Positions 9,430-18,622 of a stretch of DNA of 64,000 nucleotides are shown one piece after another (the first letter of the stretch is position 1; the number at the start of each line of letters is the position of its first letter). The stretch covers positions 4,011,501-4,075,500 of the forward strand of contig NZ_CP098511.1 in assembly GCF_026222555.1 (NCBI RefSeq), given 5' to 3'. Source of the stretch: Aquimarina sp. ERC-38. Its GTDB lineage: Bacteria; Bacteroidota; Bacteroidia; Flavobacteriales; Flavobacteriaceae. The position numbers and the translations under genes were made by a program. The notes under the pieces were generated by a model. The model made no database searches and had not been told where the DNA came from. It saw only the letters and a list, made by a program, of their open reading frames with translations.

Positions 9430-10026
9430 GTGTCAGAAGATAAAACCCTCAATCTTCAGCAACATATTATAAGTGCAAAAGCCGGAGTCCAGGCATCTTT
9501 TAATTATCTTTTAGATACCTTTTGGAACGATGTATATCATTTTCAATTAAAAAGGACTCAAAATGAATATGAAGCTGAAGATATTAGTATTCAAAGTTTC
9601 TCAAAAGCCTTTGATAAGATTGCAAGTTTTGATGAAAAATATAGCTTTAAAACATGGTTGATTCAAATATCAAAAAATATTCATATTGACCTGATAAGAA
9701 AGAAAAATGCTTCCATTCGATCGAATACTACTAAGGATGAAGAGCAACAAGTGTACAATATTGCGGATAATACCCCTAGTGCGGAAGATAAAATTATCAC
9801 GGAGCAGAACTTAGCCGAATTATTACAATTTATCAAACTTTTAAAACCTAATTACCAGGAAGTTATTAATTTAAGGTATTTTCAGGAATTAAGTTATCAG
9901 GAAATTGCGGATGTTCTGGAAGAACCTATTAATAATATAAAAGTAAAATTGCTAAGAGCAAAAAAATTACTGGCGACCATTATCATAAATAAAAAAGGAT
10001 TGAAAACTACTTCCAATCCTTCTTAA
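9430..10026 (+). CDS. ECF-type RNA polymerase sigma factor
   Basis: A 198-residue sigma-70 family protein of the extracytoplasmic-function group. Region 2 spans about residues 20-90 (YLLDTFWNDVYHFQLKRTQN, then EAEDISIQSFSKAFDKIASF and FKTWLIQISKNIHIDLIRKK). Region 4 is at about 130-185 with the HTH YQEVINLRYFQELSYQEIAD. The start is GTG, 2 bp after the preceding stop. No anti-sigma gene follows; the small Cys-rich membrane protein upstream is the only candidate partner (inference). The last codons contain an inverted repeat (AAGGATTG / CCAATCCTT, 9995-10021) that may act as a terminator overlapping the gene end. Confidence 0.9.
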   Translation: MSEDKTLNLQQHIISAKAGVQASFNYLLDTFWNDVYHFQLKRTQNEYEAEDISIQSFSKAFDKIASFDEKYSFKTWLIQISKNIHIDLIRKKNASIRSNTTKDEEQQVYNIADNTPSAEDKIITEQNLAELLQFIKLLKPNYQEVINLRYFQELSYQEIADVLEEPINNIKVKLLRAKKLLATIIINKKGLKTTSNPS

Positions 10027-10047
10027 TTACAATGATGTAAGTGTTAA

Positions 10048-10281
10048 TTATCTCACACTAAATGAAGTTATTTTTTTGATAACGCCATGTATAGGTTCAA
10101 TCCATTTATCATTAATTTTTTTATCGTATTTAATGTACTTTTGGATTAAACCTTTAGGTGCAGAAATATCCTTTTCAATACCGGTTATATTAATAAAACG
10201 TTTGTTACTAATTAACCATTTTTCTACTTTTTTTCTGCTTTTTGCTAATTGCTTTTCTTCAGCTGACTGATCTTGTGTCAT
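10048..10281 (-). CDS. Small hypothetical protein
   Basis: A 77-residue, strongly charged, lysine-rich protein (MTQDQSAEEKQLAKSRKKVE at the start, IKKITSFSVR at the end). No domain recognised and no signal peptide or membrane segment. It is convergent with the sigma gene, separated by 21 bp. The opposite strand also has a 64-codon frame here, but that one is rich in hydrophobic residues without pattern; the minus frame has a normal ATG and an AT-rich upstream region. Moderate confidence that it is expressed. Confidence 0.5.
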   Translation of the reverse strand: MTQDQSAEEKQLAKSRKKVEKWLISNKRFINITGIEKDISAPKGLIQKYIKYDKKINDKWIEPIHGVIKKITSFSVR

Positions 10282-10942
10282 TACGTTTTGGTTTTATTTT
10301 TAACTTTTGTAATAGGGGTTTGTTAAAACTTACCTTAAAGTATGTGTTAATAATCTATTCACACTACAAAAATAATAAAAAATAATAAATTACCATATAT
10401 AATTTGCGGTTTTACCGTAGTATTAGTAAATTATGAAAAATTATAAGCTTTTAACGTATAATTCCCTCGTTTATTTCATTTTTATTGCGGAATTATCACA
10501 TATTTGAGGTATTTCTATTTATTTATTATCAATATAAATATAGAGTTTGCATCTTTTTTAAAGAATACACCCTGCAATTTTTGAGAATTCTTTAGTGTAT
10601 TTACAAAATAGTGCTAGATTTAACAGCAAAATTAAATAATGTATGAAAAATATTGAGTCAAAACGAAACATAGATATACACTTTTAATAATTTTACCTTA
10701 ATAATCAAGTAAAAAATTTAATCAATATCTAAAAAAAACATGTAGAAAAGTGCATTTTAAACACACTAATTCTACGCTTTATTTTGTCAATAGAACGACA
10801 TTTAAATTGCTTATTAAGATACATGCTGTAAAGGCGGCTTAGTTATTTTTTACCCGTAAATTGGTGTAATTATGATTGTATTAAAACAATTATTTTTTTC
10901 TTAATTTTAATTTTATCAAGATTCTCCGATGTCTATATATAG
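10282..10942. other. Long AT-rich intergenic stretch, no gene seen
   Basis: About 660 bp between the divergent end of the small minus-strand gene and the stop of eboF. All frames are broken within short distances. No repeat family, hairpin or RNA gene recognised. Confidence 0.5.
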
Positions 10943-12322
10943 TTAAGAAGAAATCACCTGATCTTTTATAATTCGATATACCTCAATTGCCTCAACTGTA
11001 TTTTTAGCATCTTTTATTGTGAGATGATCTGAAATTAAAACAGGATAGTCTAAGGGGCTTGTAGGTACAGTTCCATGAGAGCCCTTAATTAAGTTGGCAT
11101 CAAGGGGAATCACATTCATTACTGTTCTGAACCCTAGCTTTTTCTTAAGTAGTTTTAAAAGAATTTTAGGTTTTACAAAGAGGTCGTTTGCATTAAGAAG
11201 CATTTCTACCGGATCATATCCTGGTTTTTTGTGAATATCAACCATACGAGCAAAGTCCGGTGCCTTTTTATCATCTTCCCAGAAATAATACGTAAACCAG
11301 GCGTTCTGCGCTGCAATGACAACCAAATCACCACATCGATCATGGTCCAGATGATAGGTTTTAATTTCTTCACCTGTTAATACTGCCTGAACTCCTTTAG
11401 TGTTAAGAAACAAATTTTTAATTTTATTCTGAACCGACGGGTCGTTTAGATAGATATGAGCAATCTGATGATCTGCTACTCCAAAGGCAGTACTCATCCC
11501 TGCATCCAGTAACTCCAGACCTCTCTCTTCCCGAATGGCAAGATAGCCTTCTTTCCGTAAAATGCGATTGATATGTATAGGTAAATCGACATCCGTAATC
11601 CCGTATTCTGAAAGCAGTATAATATTAGAGTCTTTATTTTTATAATAGGTGATCAACTCCCCCACTACTGTATCTATTTCTTTTAAGTCTTTGTCTATAA
11701 TCTTTAAATCATTACCGTAGCGTTGTAAATTATAATCCAGGTGTGGTAAATAGATCAGTGATAAAGTCGGATCATATTTTTGATCTGTCAATACCGCAGC
11801 ATCTGCAATCCATTTACTCGACGCAATAGAGGTCATAGGTCCCCAAAATTTAAATAGTGGAAACGTACCTAACTCTTCTTGCAAGTGATTACGCAAATTA
11901 GCAGGATATGAGTAAATATCCGGTATCTTTCTACCGTCAGCCAGGTAATTAGGTCGGGGAGTTACCCCATAATCTGCTGAACTGTACATGTTGTACCACC
12001 AAAAAAGGTTTGCACAGGTAAAATCTTTATCCAATGCTTTTAGCTCATCCCAAATCTTTTCAGATTGAACCAGTTTATTAGATTGTCGCCAGAATTTGAC
12101 TTCGCATTCTTCTTTAAAATACCATCCGTTACCTACTATACCGTGTTCACTTGGCCACTTTCCAGTTAAATAAGTGGATTGAGCCGTACAAGTTACTGCC
12201 GGAACTACCGGTTTTATATAAGTAAGCTGTCCTTGATTAAGAAAAGTTACGATATTAGGTGTGTGAGTTCCTATCAGTCTTTCGGTTAATCCGACAATAT
12301 TGATAACTACGGTTTTTTTCAT
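10943..12322 (-). CDS. eboF: EboF-like alkaline phosphatase superfamily protein (nucleotide pyrophosphatase/phosphodiesterase type)
   Basis: A 459-residue protein of the alkaline phosphatase/nucleotide pyrophosphatase superfamily. The N-terminus MKKTVVINIVGLTERLIGTH and PVVPAVTCTAQSTYLTGKWP give the metal-site and nucleophile region (Thr in VTCTAQST); LSEYGITDV and the late GSHGTVP segment supply further metal ligands. No signal peptide, so cytoplasmic. It is the last gene of a five-gene ebo operon: its ATG overlaps the stop of eboE by 4 bp, indicating translational coupling. In cyanobacteria and other bacteria ebo clusters are linked to transport or processing of secondary metabolites such as scytonemin precursors; the specific reaction of EboF is not established. 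Confidence 0.85.
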   Translation of the reverse strand: MKKTVVINIVGLTERLIGTHTPNIVTFLNQGQLTYIKPVVPAVTCTAQSTYLTGKWPSEHGIVGNGWYFKEECEVKFWRQSNKLVQSEKIWDELKALDKDFTCANLFWWYNMYSSADYGVTPRPNYLADGRKIPDIYSYPANLRNHLQEELGTFPLFKFWGPMTSIASSKWIADAAVLTDQKYDPTLSLIYLPHLDYNLQRYGNDLKIIDKDLKEIDTVVGELITYYKNKDSNIILLSEYGITDVDLPIHINRILRKEGYLAIREERGLELLDAGMSTAFGVADHQIAHIYLNDPSVQNKIKNLFLNTKGVQAVLTGEEIKTYHLDHDRCGDLVVIAAQNAWFTYYFWEDDKKAPDFARMVDIHKKPGYDPVEMLLNANDLFVKPKILLKLLKKKLGFRTVMNVIPLDANLIKGSHGTVPTSPLDYPVLISDHLTIKDAKNTVEAIEVYRIIKDQVISS

Positions 12323-13521
12323 TCTTGAAGTAATCTATTGGTGAGCCATTTGATTTCCCTCACAATACTATCTGTTAAATTATATTTTAAATCTGCCGGT
12401 AAAACTTCCCAGGTATAGGTTTCAATTTCCAGACAAGTACTTATTGGATTAGAAACCAAATATTCTAATACTTTTAATATGTGTCCTTGAGTAGAAGATA
12501 AAATACCAAACTGTTCAGTAAAAATAGGAACATGAAAATGAACCCGGGCCTCTTCATAGTAGTGTGTATCTTTTAAAAATTCTGGTAAATCATTAAAAGT
12601 AATGACTCTATCATTAGTTAAACTAGTTACCTGATGTAAATAGATATCTTCATCAAACAAACATAATGCATCTTTAATTTCTTGCTCTTTACGCTTATCA
12701 AAAAGTACTTTTAATGCAGCGCTTACTTGTATTTTACCAATTTTGATCCCGGCTTCTGATAGTGTATTAAAAGTATATTCTGGCAGTTCATAAGCTAAAG
12801 CAAAATGACATACATCATAACAAACAGTGAGGTACCGGTGAATCCATCGATAAATATCGGATCGATTCATCTTCCATTGCTCTTTTAGTTGTTCATAACC
12901 CAGAGGTAAAAGGTAATCTTTAAAAAACAACAATACATCTTTTGTATTTTCTAACATACCATCCGGTTCCGGTTCAATATCCAGGTGGATGTATTTTTTA
13001 AATCTTTTTTCTACATCATACAGGTACGCGACTACTTCAATTAGATGCTTTGCCCCAGCGATTAATACTCTTTCTTTATCTTCCTGAGAGGTATGCCAAT
13101 GTTTATAACTAACCGGAGACGTAGAAATACCTGCCGAACCGCCCGGTAAGGTCAATTCTGCAAGCTGTTGACTAAGCCTTATTGTATAATCAACCCGTTC
13201 TCTGGTAGTCCAATTAGGTTGATGTACCTGATCTTTAACCCGTTCACCGTGAAAATTACCGTAAGGAAACCCATTAATCGTAACCACGTATAGGTTCTGG
13301 CTAGCCAACCACTTTTTAAAAACTTCCAGATGATTCCCAGTTCCTAATTCTTTACTGGCTTCATTCGATAAACGCAATCCAATTCCAAAAGGTTCCTGGT
13401 CACAAATGCTCTTTTTAATGGGTACCACATAGGATTCCAAACTTTTAAAGGTAGTCTGCCAGGATTCTCCCGGATGAATATTGGTACAATAAGTAACTTG
13501 AAATGTATCAGCTATTAGCAT
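12319..13521 (-). CDS. eboE: EboE, TIM-barrel metabolite-traffic protein
   Basis: A 400-residue protein of the xylose isomerase-like TIM-barrel superfamily. Characteristic EboE beginning: VTYCTNIHPGESW, followed by GIGLRLSNEAS and the TINGFPYGNFHG segment. Later acidic/histidine residues (HLDIEPEPDG, VCYDVCHFAL, HFHVPIF) could hold a metal as in sugar-phosphate isomerases. Overlaps eboF by 4 bp downstream; 36 bp separate it from eboC upstream. In the canonical gene order eboD (a 3-dehydroquinate synthase relative) lies between eboC and eboE; here those 36 bp hold nothing. Confidence 0.88.
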   Translation of the reverse strand: MLIADTFQVTYCTNIHPGESWQTTFKSLESYVVPIKKSICDQEPFGIGLRLSNEASKELGTGNHLEVFKKWLASQNLYVVTINGFPYGNFHGERVKDQVHQPNWTTRERVDYTIRLSQQLAELTLPGGSAGISTSPVSYKHWHTSQEDKERVLIAGAKHLIEVVAYLYDVEKRFKKYIHLDIEPEPDGMLENTKDVLLFFKDYLLPLGYEQLKEQWKMNRSDIYRWIHRYLTVCYDVCHFALAYELPEYTFNTLSEAGIKIGKIQVSAALKVLFDKRKEQEIKDALCLFDEDIYLHQVTSLTNDRVITFNDLPEFLKDTHYYEEARVHFHVPIFTEQFGILSSTQGHILKVLEYLVSNPISTCLEIETYTWEVLPADLKYNLTDSIVREIKWLTNRLLQE

Positions 13522-13557
13522 AGGTTTTTATAGGTTAAAAACAGATCATGTACAGCG

Positions 13558-14457
13558 TTAAGTAACAGCAAAAAGTTTAGCCAGTCCCATAGATACAGGT
13601 AAAAGGCAAACTATCAGTAAACCGTACCACCAAAAAGTAAAATTAACCGCTATAGCAGCATCCAGTAACACGATGGATAAAACACCTGCAATAACTGCTT
13701 TTTTAATGGTACCTGGGATATTATTTTTATAAGCTTTAAACAACGGAATATAAATACTTAACGAAAACAAAAGTAAAAATAGAAGGGACGCAATAACCTG
13801 TACATCTTCTAAACTAAAAATTAAATAAGAAACTGTAAGAATAACCGCTAAGTACAATGCTCCGGAGAATACAATATTTCGTTTATTACCACCATGTACT
13901 TCTCCTCTACTGATTAAAGTAACCGCTGCAATATAGACTACCGGAATTAGGCTTAACCATAGCCAATCCCCGGTTAGTAAAGTTCCGGACATCCCTAATA
14001 CCAGATTTAAACCTCTGCAAACACCCATATTAATCGGACCCAGGAAACTATTATGTTTAGAAACACTGTCATAAAGTATGATCGCAAAAGCTAATATAAT
14101 GGCTATTCCTCCGGAAGTTGTACTAGCCATAAAAGCAAAGATCACTCCTGTAAATAATAGTAAGCTACCAAAGATCGCCGCGTTTTTTAAAGAAATTAAA
14201 CCACTGGGTAATGCTCGTTCCGGTCGTTCCTTTATATCAATTTTATAATCAAATACATCATTTAATACAACCCCCCCGGCATACAAACAAATAGTAGCTC
14301 CAACTAGAAATAGTAACGAACCGTAACCTGAAGTAGTAATGGCTATCTGCTGTACCAAACCCGAAATAGCAGCTCCTGCTAAAATGTCTGCAACTGCGGT
14401 AGGCAAATTTGGTGGTCTCATTAACCTCAGATACCCTTTTACTACCTTTTTATTCAT
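13558..14457 (-). CDS. eboC: EboC, UbiA-like prenyltransferase
   Basis: A 299-residue integral membrane protein of the UbiA prenyltransferase family with about eight to nine predicted membrane segments. The first aspartate-rich motif is visible as NDVFDYKIDIKERPERALPSG, which holds the diphosphate-binding aspartates; the second appears as YDSVSKHN, weaker than in typical UbiA. RLMRPPNLPTAVADILAG is the usual N-terminal segment. It presumably transfers a prenyl chain to an unidentified acceptor. The gene starts directly at the stop of eboB with no spacer, so it belongs to the same transcript. Confidence 0.88.
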   Translation of the reverse strand: MNKKVVKGYLRLMRPPNLPTAVADILAGAAISGLVQQIAITTSGYGSLLFLVGATICLYAGGVVLNDVFDYKIDIKERPERALPSGLISLKNAAIFGSLLLFTGVIFAFMASTTSGGIAIILAFAIILYDSVSKHNSFLGPINMGVCRGLNLVLGMSGTLLTGDWLWLSLIPVVYIAAVTLISRGEVHGGNKRNIVFSGALYLAVILTVSYLIFSLEDVQVIASLLFLLLFSLSIYIPLFKAYKNNIPGTIKKAVIAGVLSIVLLDAAIAVNFTFWWYGLLIVCLLPVSMGLAKLFAVT

Positions 14458-15366
14458 TTATACGATTTTATCAGTATCAATTTTAGGCTTTTGTCCGCGT
14501 AAAACACTATTATCCAGAAATAATTGACTCTGATCCACACCTTTATTTTCTAGCCATGCCGAAGGATTCATTTTTCCATTTTTACCAAAAGCGTCCAGGG
14601 CATTTTGATAACAGGAATTAATAATTTCCTGTCGGTCAACTCCGCTTTTAAGCATCAACGAAGCCGTTTTAGGAACCGCCAAAGGATCACTTACCCCCCA
14701 ATCTGCAGAACTATTGACGATAATCTGCTTACTTCCGTATTTTTTTATAACCGCAACCATACGTTCATTACCCATCTTCGTTTTTGGGTAAATGGTAAAT
14801 GCCGCCCAAAATCCTCTATCTAGCACATCCTGCACCGTTTCCTCATTGTTATGATCGATAATTACATTAGAAGGATCCAATCCATGTTCAAGACATACCT
14901 CCATACTACGAATGGTTCCGGATTTTTTATCTCTATGTGGTGTATGTACCTGTACTGTCATATCTAGTTCTTTGGCCATTTCCAGTTGCATTCGGAAGTA
15001 TTTATCTTCGGCTTTAGTCTGATCATCATACCCGATTTCTCCGATAGCCACAACATTTTCCTTATGTAAATACAGTGGTAATAAATCCACTACTTGTTCG
15101 GCGAGAGCCTCATTATTTGCTTCTTTAGAATTTAACCCGATCGTACAGTAATGTTGTATCCCGAACTGACTGGCCCTAAAAGGTTCCCAGCCTACCAGGC
15201 TACTAAAGTAATCCTGAAAAGACCCCACTTGCGTACGGGGTTGTCCTAACCAGAAAGAAGGTTCGATAATGGCAACGATACCAGCATCACGCATGGCTTC
15301 ATAATCATCGGTAGTCCTTGAAGTCATATGAATGTGCGGATCAATAAATAGTAAAGAATCTTTCAT
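14458..15366 (-). CDS. eboB: EboB, TatD-like metal-dependent hydrolase
   Basis: A 302-residue amidohydrolase-superfamily protein of the TatD type. Metal-binding motifs: DPHIHMTSRT at the N-terminus (HxH), GEIGYDD, QVHTPH, and the IIDHNNEETV segment; NSSADWG near residue 235 matches the final aspartate. Cytoplasmic, no signal peptide. Its ATG overlaps the stop of eboA by 4 bp. The substrate in ebo clusters is not known. Confidence 0.88.
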   Translation of the reverse strand: MKDSLLFIDPHIHMTSRTTDDYEAMRDAGIVAIIEPSFWLGQPRTQVGSFQDYFSSLVGWEPFRASQFGIQHYCTIGLNSKEANNEALAEQVVDLLPLYLHKENVVAIGEIGYDDQTKAEDKYFRMQLEMAKELDMTVQVHTPHRDKKSGTIRSMEVCLEHGLDPSNVIIDHNNEETVQDVLDRGFWAAFTIYPKTKMGNERMVAVIKKYGSKQIIVNSSADWGVSDPLAVPKTASLMLKSGVDRQEIINSCYQNALDAFGKNGKMNPSAWLENKGVDQSQLFLDNSVLRGQKPKIDTDKIV

Positions 15367-16226
15367 ACTTTGTTTGTTAAGGTGTTCCAGGTTAAAGTGC
15401 CATTTTCAACAGCGTTCACCCAGGTAGCATGTGTTAGTAGTAATTGTTTAGCTTTTCCATCACCAGAATGGTAACAACAGAGGGTAGCTGCTTTATTTTC
15501 TATGGGATTGCTACTCTCAAAAAGGTTTTTCATATCTTCTAAAATAACCGTATCCATAAAACTGGTAACTGGTCTCCAGAAATAAGGGTTTACGGTTCTT
15601 GAAGCTTTCCAGCGTTCATGGGCATAGTCAGAAATAATTCGGCTTAATTCCGGGTTAGCCATCTTATCAATATGTACGATACGACGTAAATCCCTTTCCA
15701 TAAAAGCCGCTTTTAAAAATAATTGATTCCATTGTTCTTTAGTAAAATAGACCGAAGGATACGGATTATCCAGGGCAATAGCATCAAAAACCGAAGTGAT
15801 ATTGGTTCTTAAGGCATCCACCGCTACTTCTTTATAATTTCCAGGTTCCGGTAACAGCAATAAAAATTTTAAAAAGGTGGCAAGTTCGGTTTTATCTGCC
15901 ACCTGGATAATATTTTTAACCAGCGGGGTATAAAAATCAGAATTGTTTTTTAAAAGTTCGGTAAGGAAATGGATACGGGTAAGTTCCGGTAAATTAGCGT
16001 TTTGTTGTTTTAAATAAACCTCTAGCGTATCTTTTTCCGGATTTTTAAAATCAATAGTGAAAGCAGGAACCTTACTAGCAATTAAAGAATAGGTAAGATA
16101 CAGTTCTCTTTGAGAAGGTTGTTCGTTACATTTCTTTAATTTCAAATGTAGCCAGTCCTTCACCTCATGTGAGAGCTGATTTTCTATTATTATTTTAATA
16201 GTGCGGTCGGACTCACTATAAAACAT
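15363..16226 (-). CDS. eboA: EboA domain protein
   Basis: A 287-residue alpha-helical protein. The region from about 165 to 225 (WNQLFLKAAFMERDLRRI, then RIISDYAHERWKASRTVNPY) matches the EboA signature: an aromatic/leucine segment, an arginine-containing loop, and the DYA-ER-A-R pattern. The N-terminal half is helical and repeat-like. First gene of the ebo operon, with divergent lipA 476 bp upstream. Function not known; named by family and context. Confidence 0.85.
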   Translation of the reverse strand: MFYSESDRTIKIIIENQLSHEVKDWLHLKLKKCNEQPSQRELYLTYSLIASKVPAFTIDFKNPEKDTLEVYLKQQNANLPELTRIHFLTELLKNNSDFYTPLVKNIIQVADKTELATFLKFLLLLPEPGNYKEVAVDALRTNITSVFDAIALDNPYPSVYFTKEQWNQLFLKAAFMERDLRRIVHIDKMANPELSRIISDYAHERWKASRTVNPYFWRPVTSFMDTVILEDMKNLFESSNPIENKAATLCCYHSGDGKAKQLLLTHATWVNAVENGTLTWNTLTNKV

Positions 16227-16389
16227 ATTATTTTTTTTGTGAATATAAAGAGTTATTCTCTGATTACATAACGAACTTAAAGAGACTTACTATAATTTTT
16301 ATATTTATTATCATAAGGGTTGTTATTATATTTTTAAATTTATAAGAAAGGTAGAATTCCCTTTTAAATGAATTTTTAAGATTTACAAT

Positions 16390-16631
16390 TATTAGTGTCC
16401 GGTTAGAATAAATAGTAGTTTATAAAGTATAGTAAAATAAAGAGATTCCAAACTTAAAAGTATGTAAAGGTTGCTTTTTTACCTTTTTAGAAGTAATTTA
16501 TTTTTTTGATATAGATTATTTCATAATATTGATTTTCAATATTATAATAATTAGTCTTGAGTCTTAATTCCAGAAGCGACAGCGACCTGCCCGTCCGCAG
16601 GCGGGTCTTGGATCTTTACCGAACATCAATG
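16390..16631. mobile_element. Family-1 miniature element (copy with 9-bp duplication ATTTACAAT)
   Basis: A 242-bp copy starting TATTAGTGTCCGGTTAGAAT and ending CTTTACCGAACATCAATG. Perfect direct repeats ATTTACAAT at 16381-16389 and 16632-16640. Carries the GC-rich hairpin CCTGCCCGTCCGCAGGCGGG near 16587-16606. It fills most of the divergent promoter region between eboA and lipA (16227-16702); the remaining 16227-16380 is AT-rich without visible features. Confidence 0.87.
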
Positions 16632-16702
16632 ATTTACAATATTGAACCTACCCTCTTATAAATCGTTGCTTTCTTTGTATTTTTGTATAAAATTGCAGAC
16701 GA

Positions 16703-17575
16703 ATGGATGTAACGGTTGAAACCAAAGTTAAAACGAATCCAAAACCGAAATGGTTACGGGTAAAATTACCTACGGGTAAGAAATATACGGAACTTCGCGG
16801 ATTAGTAGATAAGTATGATTTACACACGATCTGTACTTCGGGAAGTTGCCCTAATATGGGAGAGTGCTGGAGTGAAGGTACTGCAACTTTTATGATTTTA
16901 GGAAATATTTGTACCCGTTCCTGTGGATTTTGTGGAGTAAAAACCGGAAGGCCGGAGACTATCGATTGGCAGGAACCGGAAAAAGTAGCGCGTTCCATCA
17001 AATTGATGAAAATCAAACATGCGGTGATTACCTCGGTAGACCGGGATGACCTGGCGGATGGTGGTTCTATTATCTGGTCAGAAACGATAAAGGCCATCCG
17101 TAGAATGAACCCTACTACTACCTTAGAAACCTTAATTCCGGATTTTCAGGGGAAAACAAAAAATATTGATCGAATTATCGCCGCAAATCCCGAAGTGGTT
17201 TCTCATAATATGGAAACCGTAAAACGACTAACCCGTGAAGTACGGATTCAAGCGAAATACGAACAGAGCCTGGAAGTACTCAACTATTTAAAAAAGAACG
17301 GTATTAACCGTACTAAAAGTGGTATTATGCTTGGTCTAGGTGAAAAAGAAGAAGAAGTCTTTCAGACGCTGGAAGACCTTCGGAAAATTGACCTGGATGT
17401 AGTAACGATCGGGCAGTATTTACAACCTAGTAAAAAACACCTTCCGGTAAAAGAATTTATCACACCGGATCAATTTAAAAAGTATGAAGAGGTGGGCTTA
17501 CAAATGGGATTCAGACATGTAGAAAGTAGTGCCCTGGTTCGATCCTCTTATAAAGCACAGAAGCATTTAACCTAA
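16703..17575 (+). CDS. lipA: Lipoyl synthase
   Basis: LipA, 290 residues, a radical SAM enzyme that inserts two sulfurs into octanoyl-lipoyl domains. Both iron-sulfur clusters are visible: the auxiliary-cluster cysteines in [13 protein letters not shown] (about residues 47-59) and the radical [13 protein letters not shown] (CxxxCxxC, about 73-82). Family segments [41 protein letters not shown] and TIGQYLQPS are all present, ending with the RSSYKA motif. Length is normal. The gapdh gene follows after 21 bp and may share the transcript. Confidence 0.96.
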   Translation: MDVTVETKVKTNPKPKWLRVKLPTGKKYTELRGLVDKYDLHTICTSGSCPNMGECWSEGTATFMILGNICTRSCGFCGVKTGRPETIDWQEPEKVARSIKLMKIKHAVITSVDRDDLADGGSIIWSETIKAIRRMNPTTTLETLIPDFQGKTKNIDRIIAANPEVVSHNMETVKRLTREVRIQAKYEQSLEVLNYLKKNGINRTKSGIMLGLGEKEEEVFQTLEDLRKIDLDVVTIGQYLQPSKKHLPVKEFITPDQFKKYEEVGLQMGFRHVESSALVRSSYKAQKHLT

Positions 17576-17596
17576 TTACTTCTTTCTACAACACAT

Positions 17597-18601
17597 ATGT
17601 CTTCAAAAATTAATGTTGCCATTAATGGATTTGGTCGTATTGGTCGAAATCTATGCAGAATTTTACTGGATCATCCTTTATTAAACCTGGTGGTAATTAA
17701 TGACCTGGCGGATGCTAAAACACTTGCACATCTCTTAAAATATGATAGTATTCACGGGGTTTCATCTAAAAATGTATCCTTTGACGATCAACATATTATT
17801 GTAAATGATCAATATATTCCGGTATTGGCGGTCAAACAACCTTCGGATTGTCCTTGGGACAAATATAACGTACAAGTAGTTGTCGAATCTACCGGAAAAT
17901 TTAAAAACCTTGCAGAGCTGGAAGGTCATTTAAAAACCGGGGTTCAAAAAGTAATCCTTTCTGCCCCTCCACCGGACGATAGTATAAAAACCGTGGTTCT
18001 TGGAGTAAATGAAGCTATTATCGCTCCTACTGACCGTATTATATCTAATGCCTCTTGTACCACTAATAATGCCGCCCCCATGATCCAGGTGATCAACGAC
18101 CTATGTGGTATTGAACAAGCTTATATTACTACGATTCATAGTTATACTACCGATCAGAGTTTGCATGACCAACCTCACAGGGATTTACGCCGGGCAAGAG
18201 CTGCCGGACAGTCCATTATCCCTACCACCACCGGAGCTGCCAAAGCATTGACTAAAATTTTTCCTGAATTTAAAGAGGTAATCGGGGGTTGTGGAATTCG
18301 GGTACCGGTTCCTAACGGTTCGTTGACCGATATTACTTTTAACGTAAAAAACCCAGCTACGATTGAAACGATTAACAATGCTTTTCTTCAGGCATCACAA
18401 CACCAACTTAAAAACATCCTGAGTTATACCGAAGACCCTATTGTATCCATAGATATAAGGGGAAATACCCATTCCTGTATTTTTGATTCTTTAATGACTT
18501 CTTCTATAGGAAATATGGTAAAAATCATCGGTTGGTATGACAATGAAACCGGGTATAGTCATAGATTAATTGATTTAATCCTTATGATTTGTAAGAAATA
18601 A
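17597..18601 (+). CDS. gap: Type I glyceraldehyde-3-phosphate dehydrogenase
   Basis: A 334-residue phosphorylating GAPDH: oxidises glyceraldehyde 3-phosphate to 1,3-bisphosphoglycerate with NAD in glycolysis. The Rossmann start INGFGRIGRN and the NDL aspartate typical of NAD preference are present. Catalytic Cys is about residue 154 in SNASCTTN, the partner histidine is in TTIHSYT, and NETGYS lies near the C-terminus. Where most GAPDHs have a second cysteine four residues after the catalytic one, this protein has asparagine (CTTNN). The segment GGCGIRVPVPNGSLTD is normal. Flavobacteria usually carry more than one GAPDH; whether this is the main one cannot be decided here. Confidence 0.93.
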   Translation: MSSKINVAINGFGRIGRNLCRILLDHPLLNLVVINDLADAKTLAHLLKYDSIHGVSSKNVSFDDQHIIVNDQYIPVLAVKQPSDCPWDKYNVQVVVESTGKFKNLAELEGHLKTGVQKVILSAPPPDDSIKTVVLGVNEAIIAPTDRIISNASCTTNNAAPMIQVINDLCGIEQAYITTIHSYTTDQSLHDQPHRDLRRARAAGQSIIPTTTGAAKALTKIFPEFKEVIGGCGIRVPVPNGSLTDITFNVKNPATIETINNAFLQASQHQLKNILSYTEDPIVSIDIRGNTHSCIFDSLMTSSIGNMVKIIGWYDNETGYSHRLIDLILMICKK

Positions 18602-18622
18602 CTATCTTAGAGTTGTTATTTA

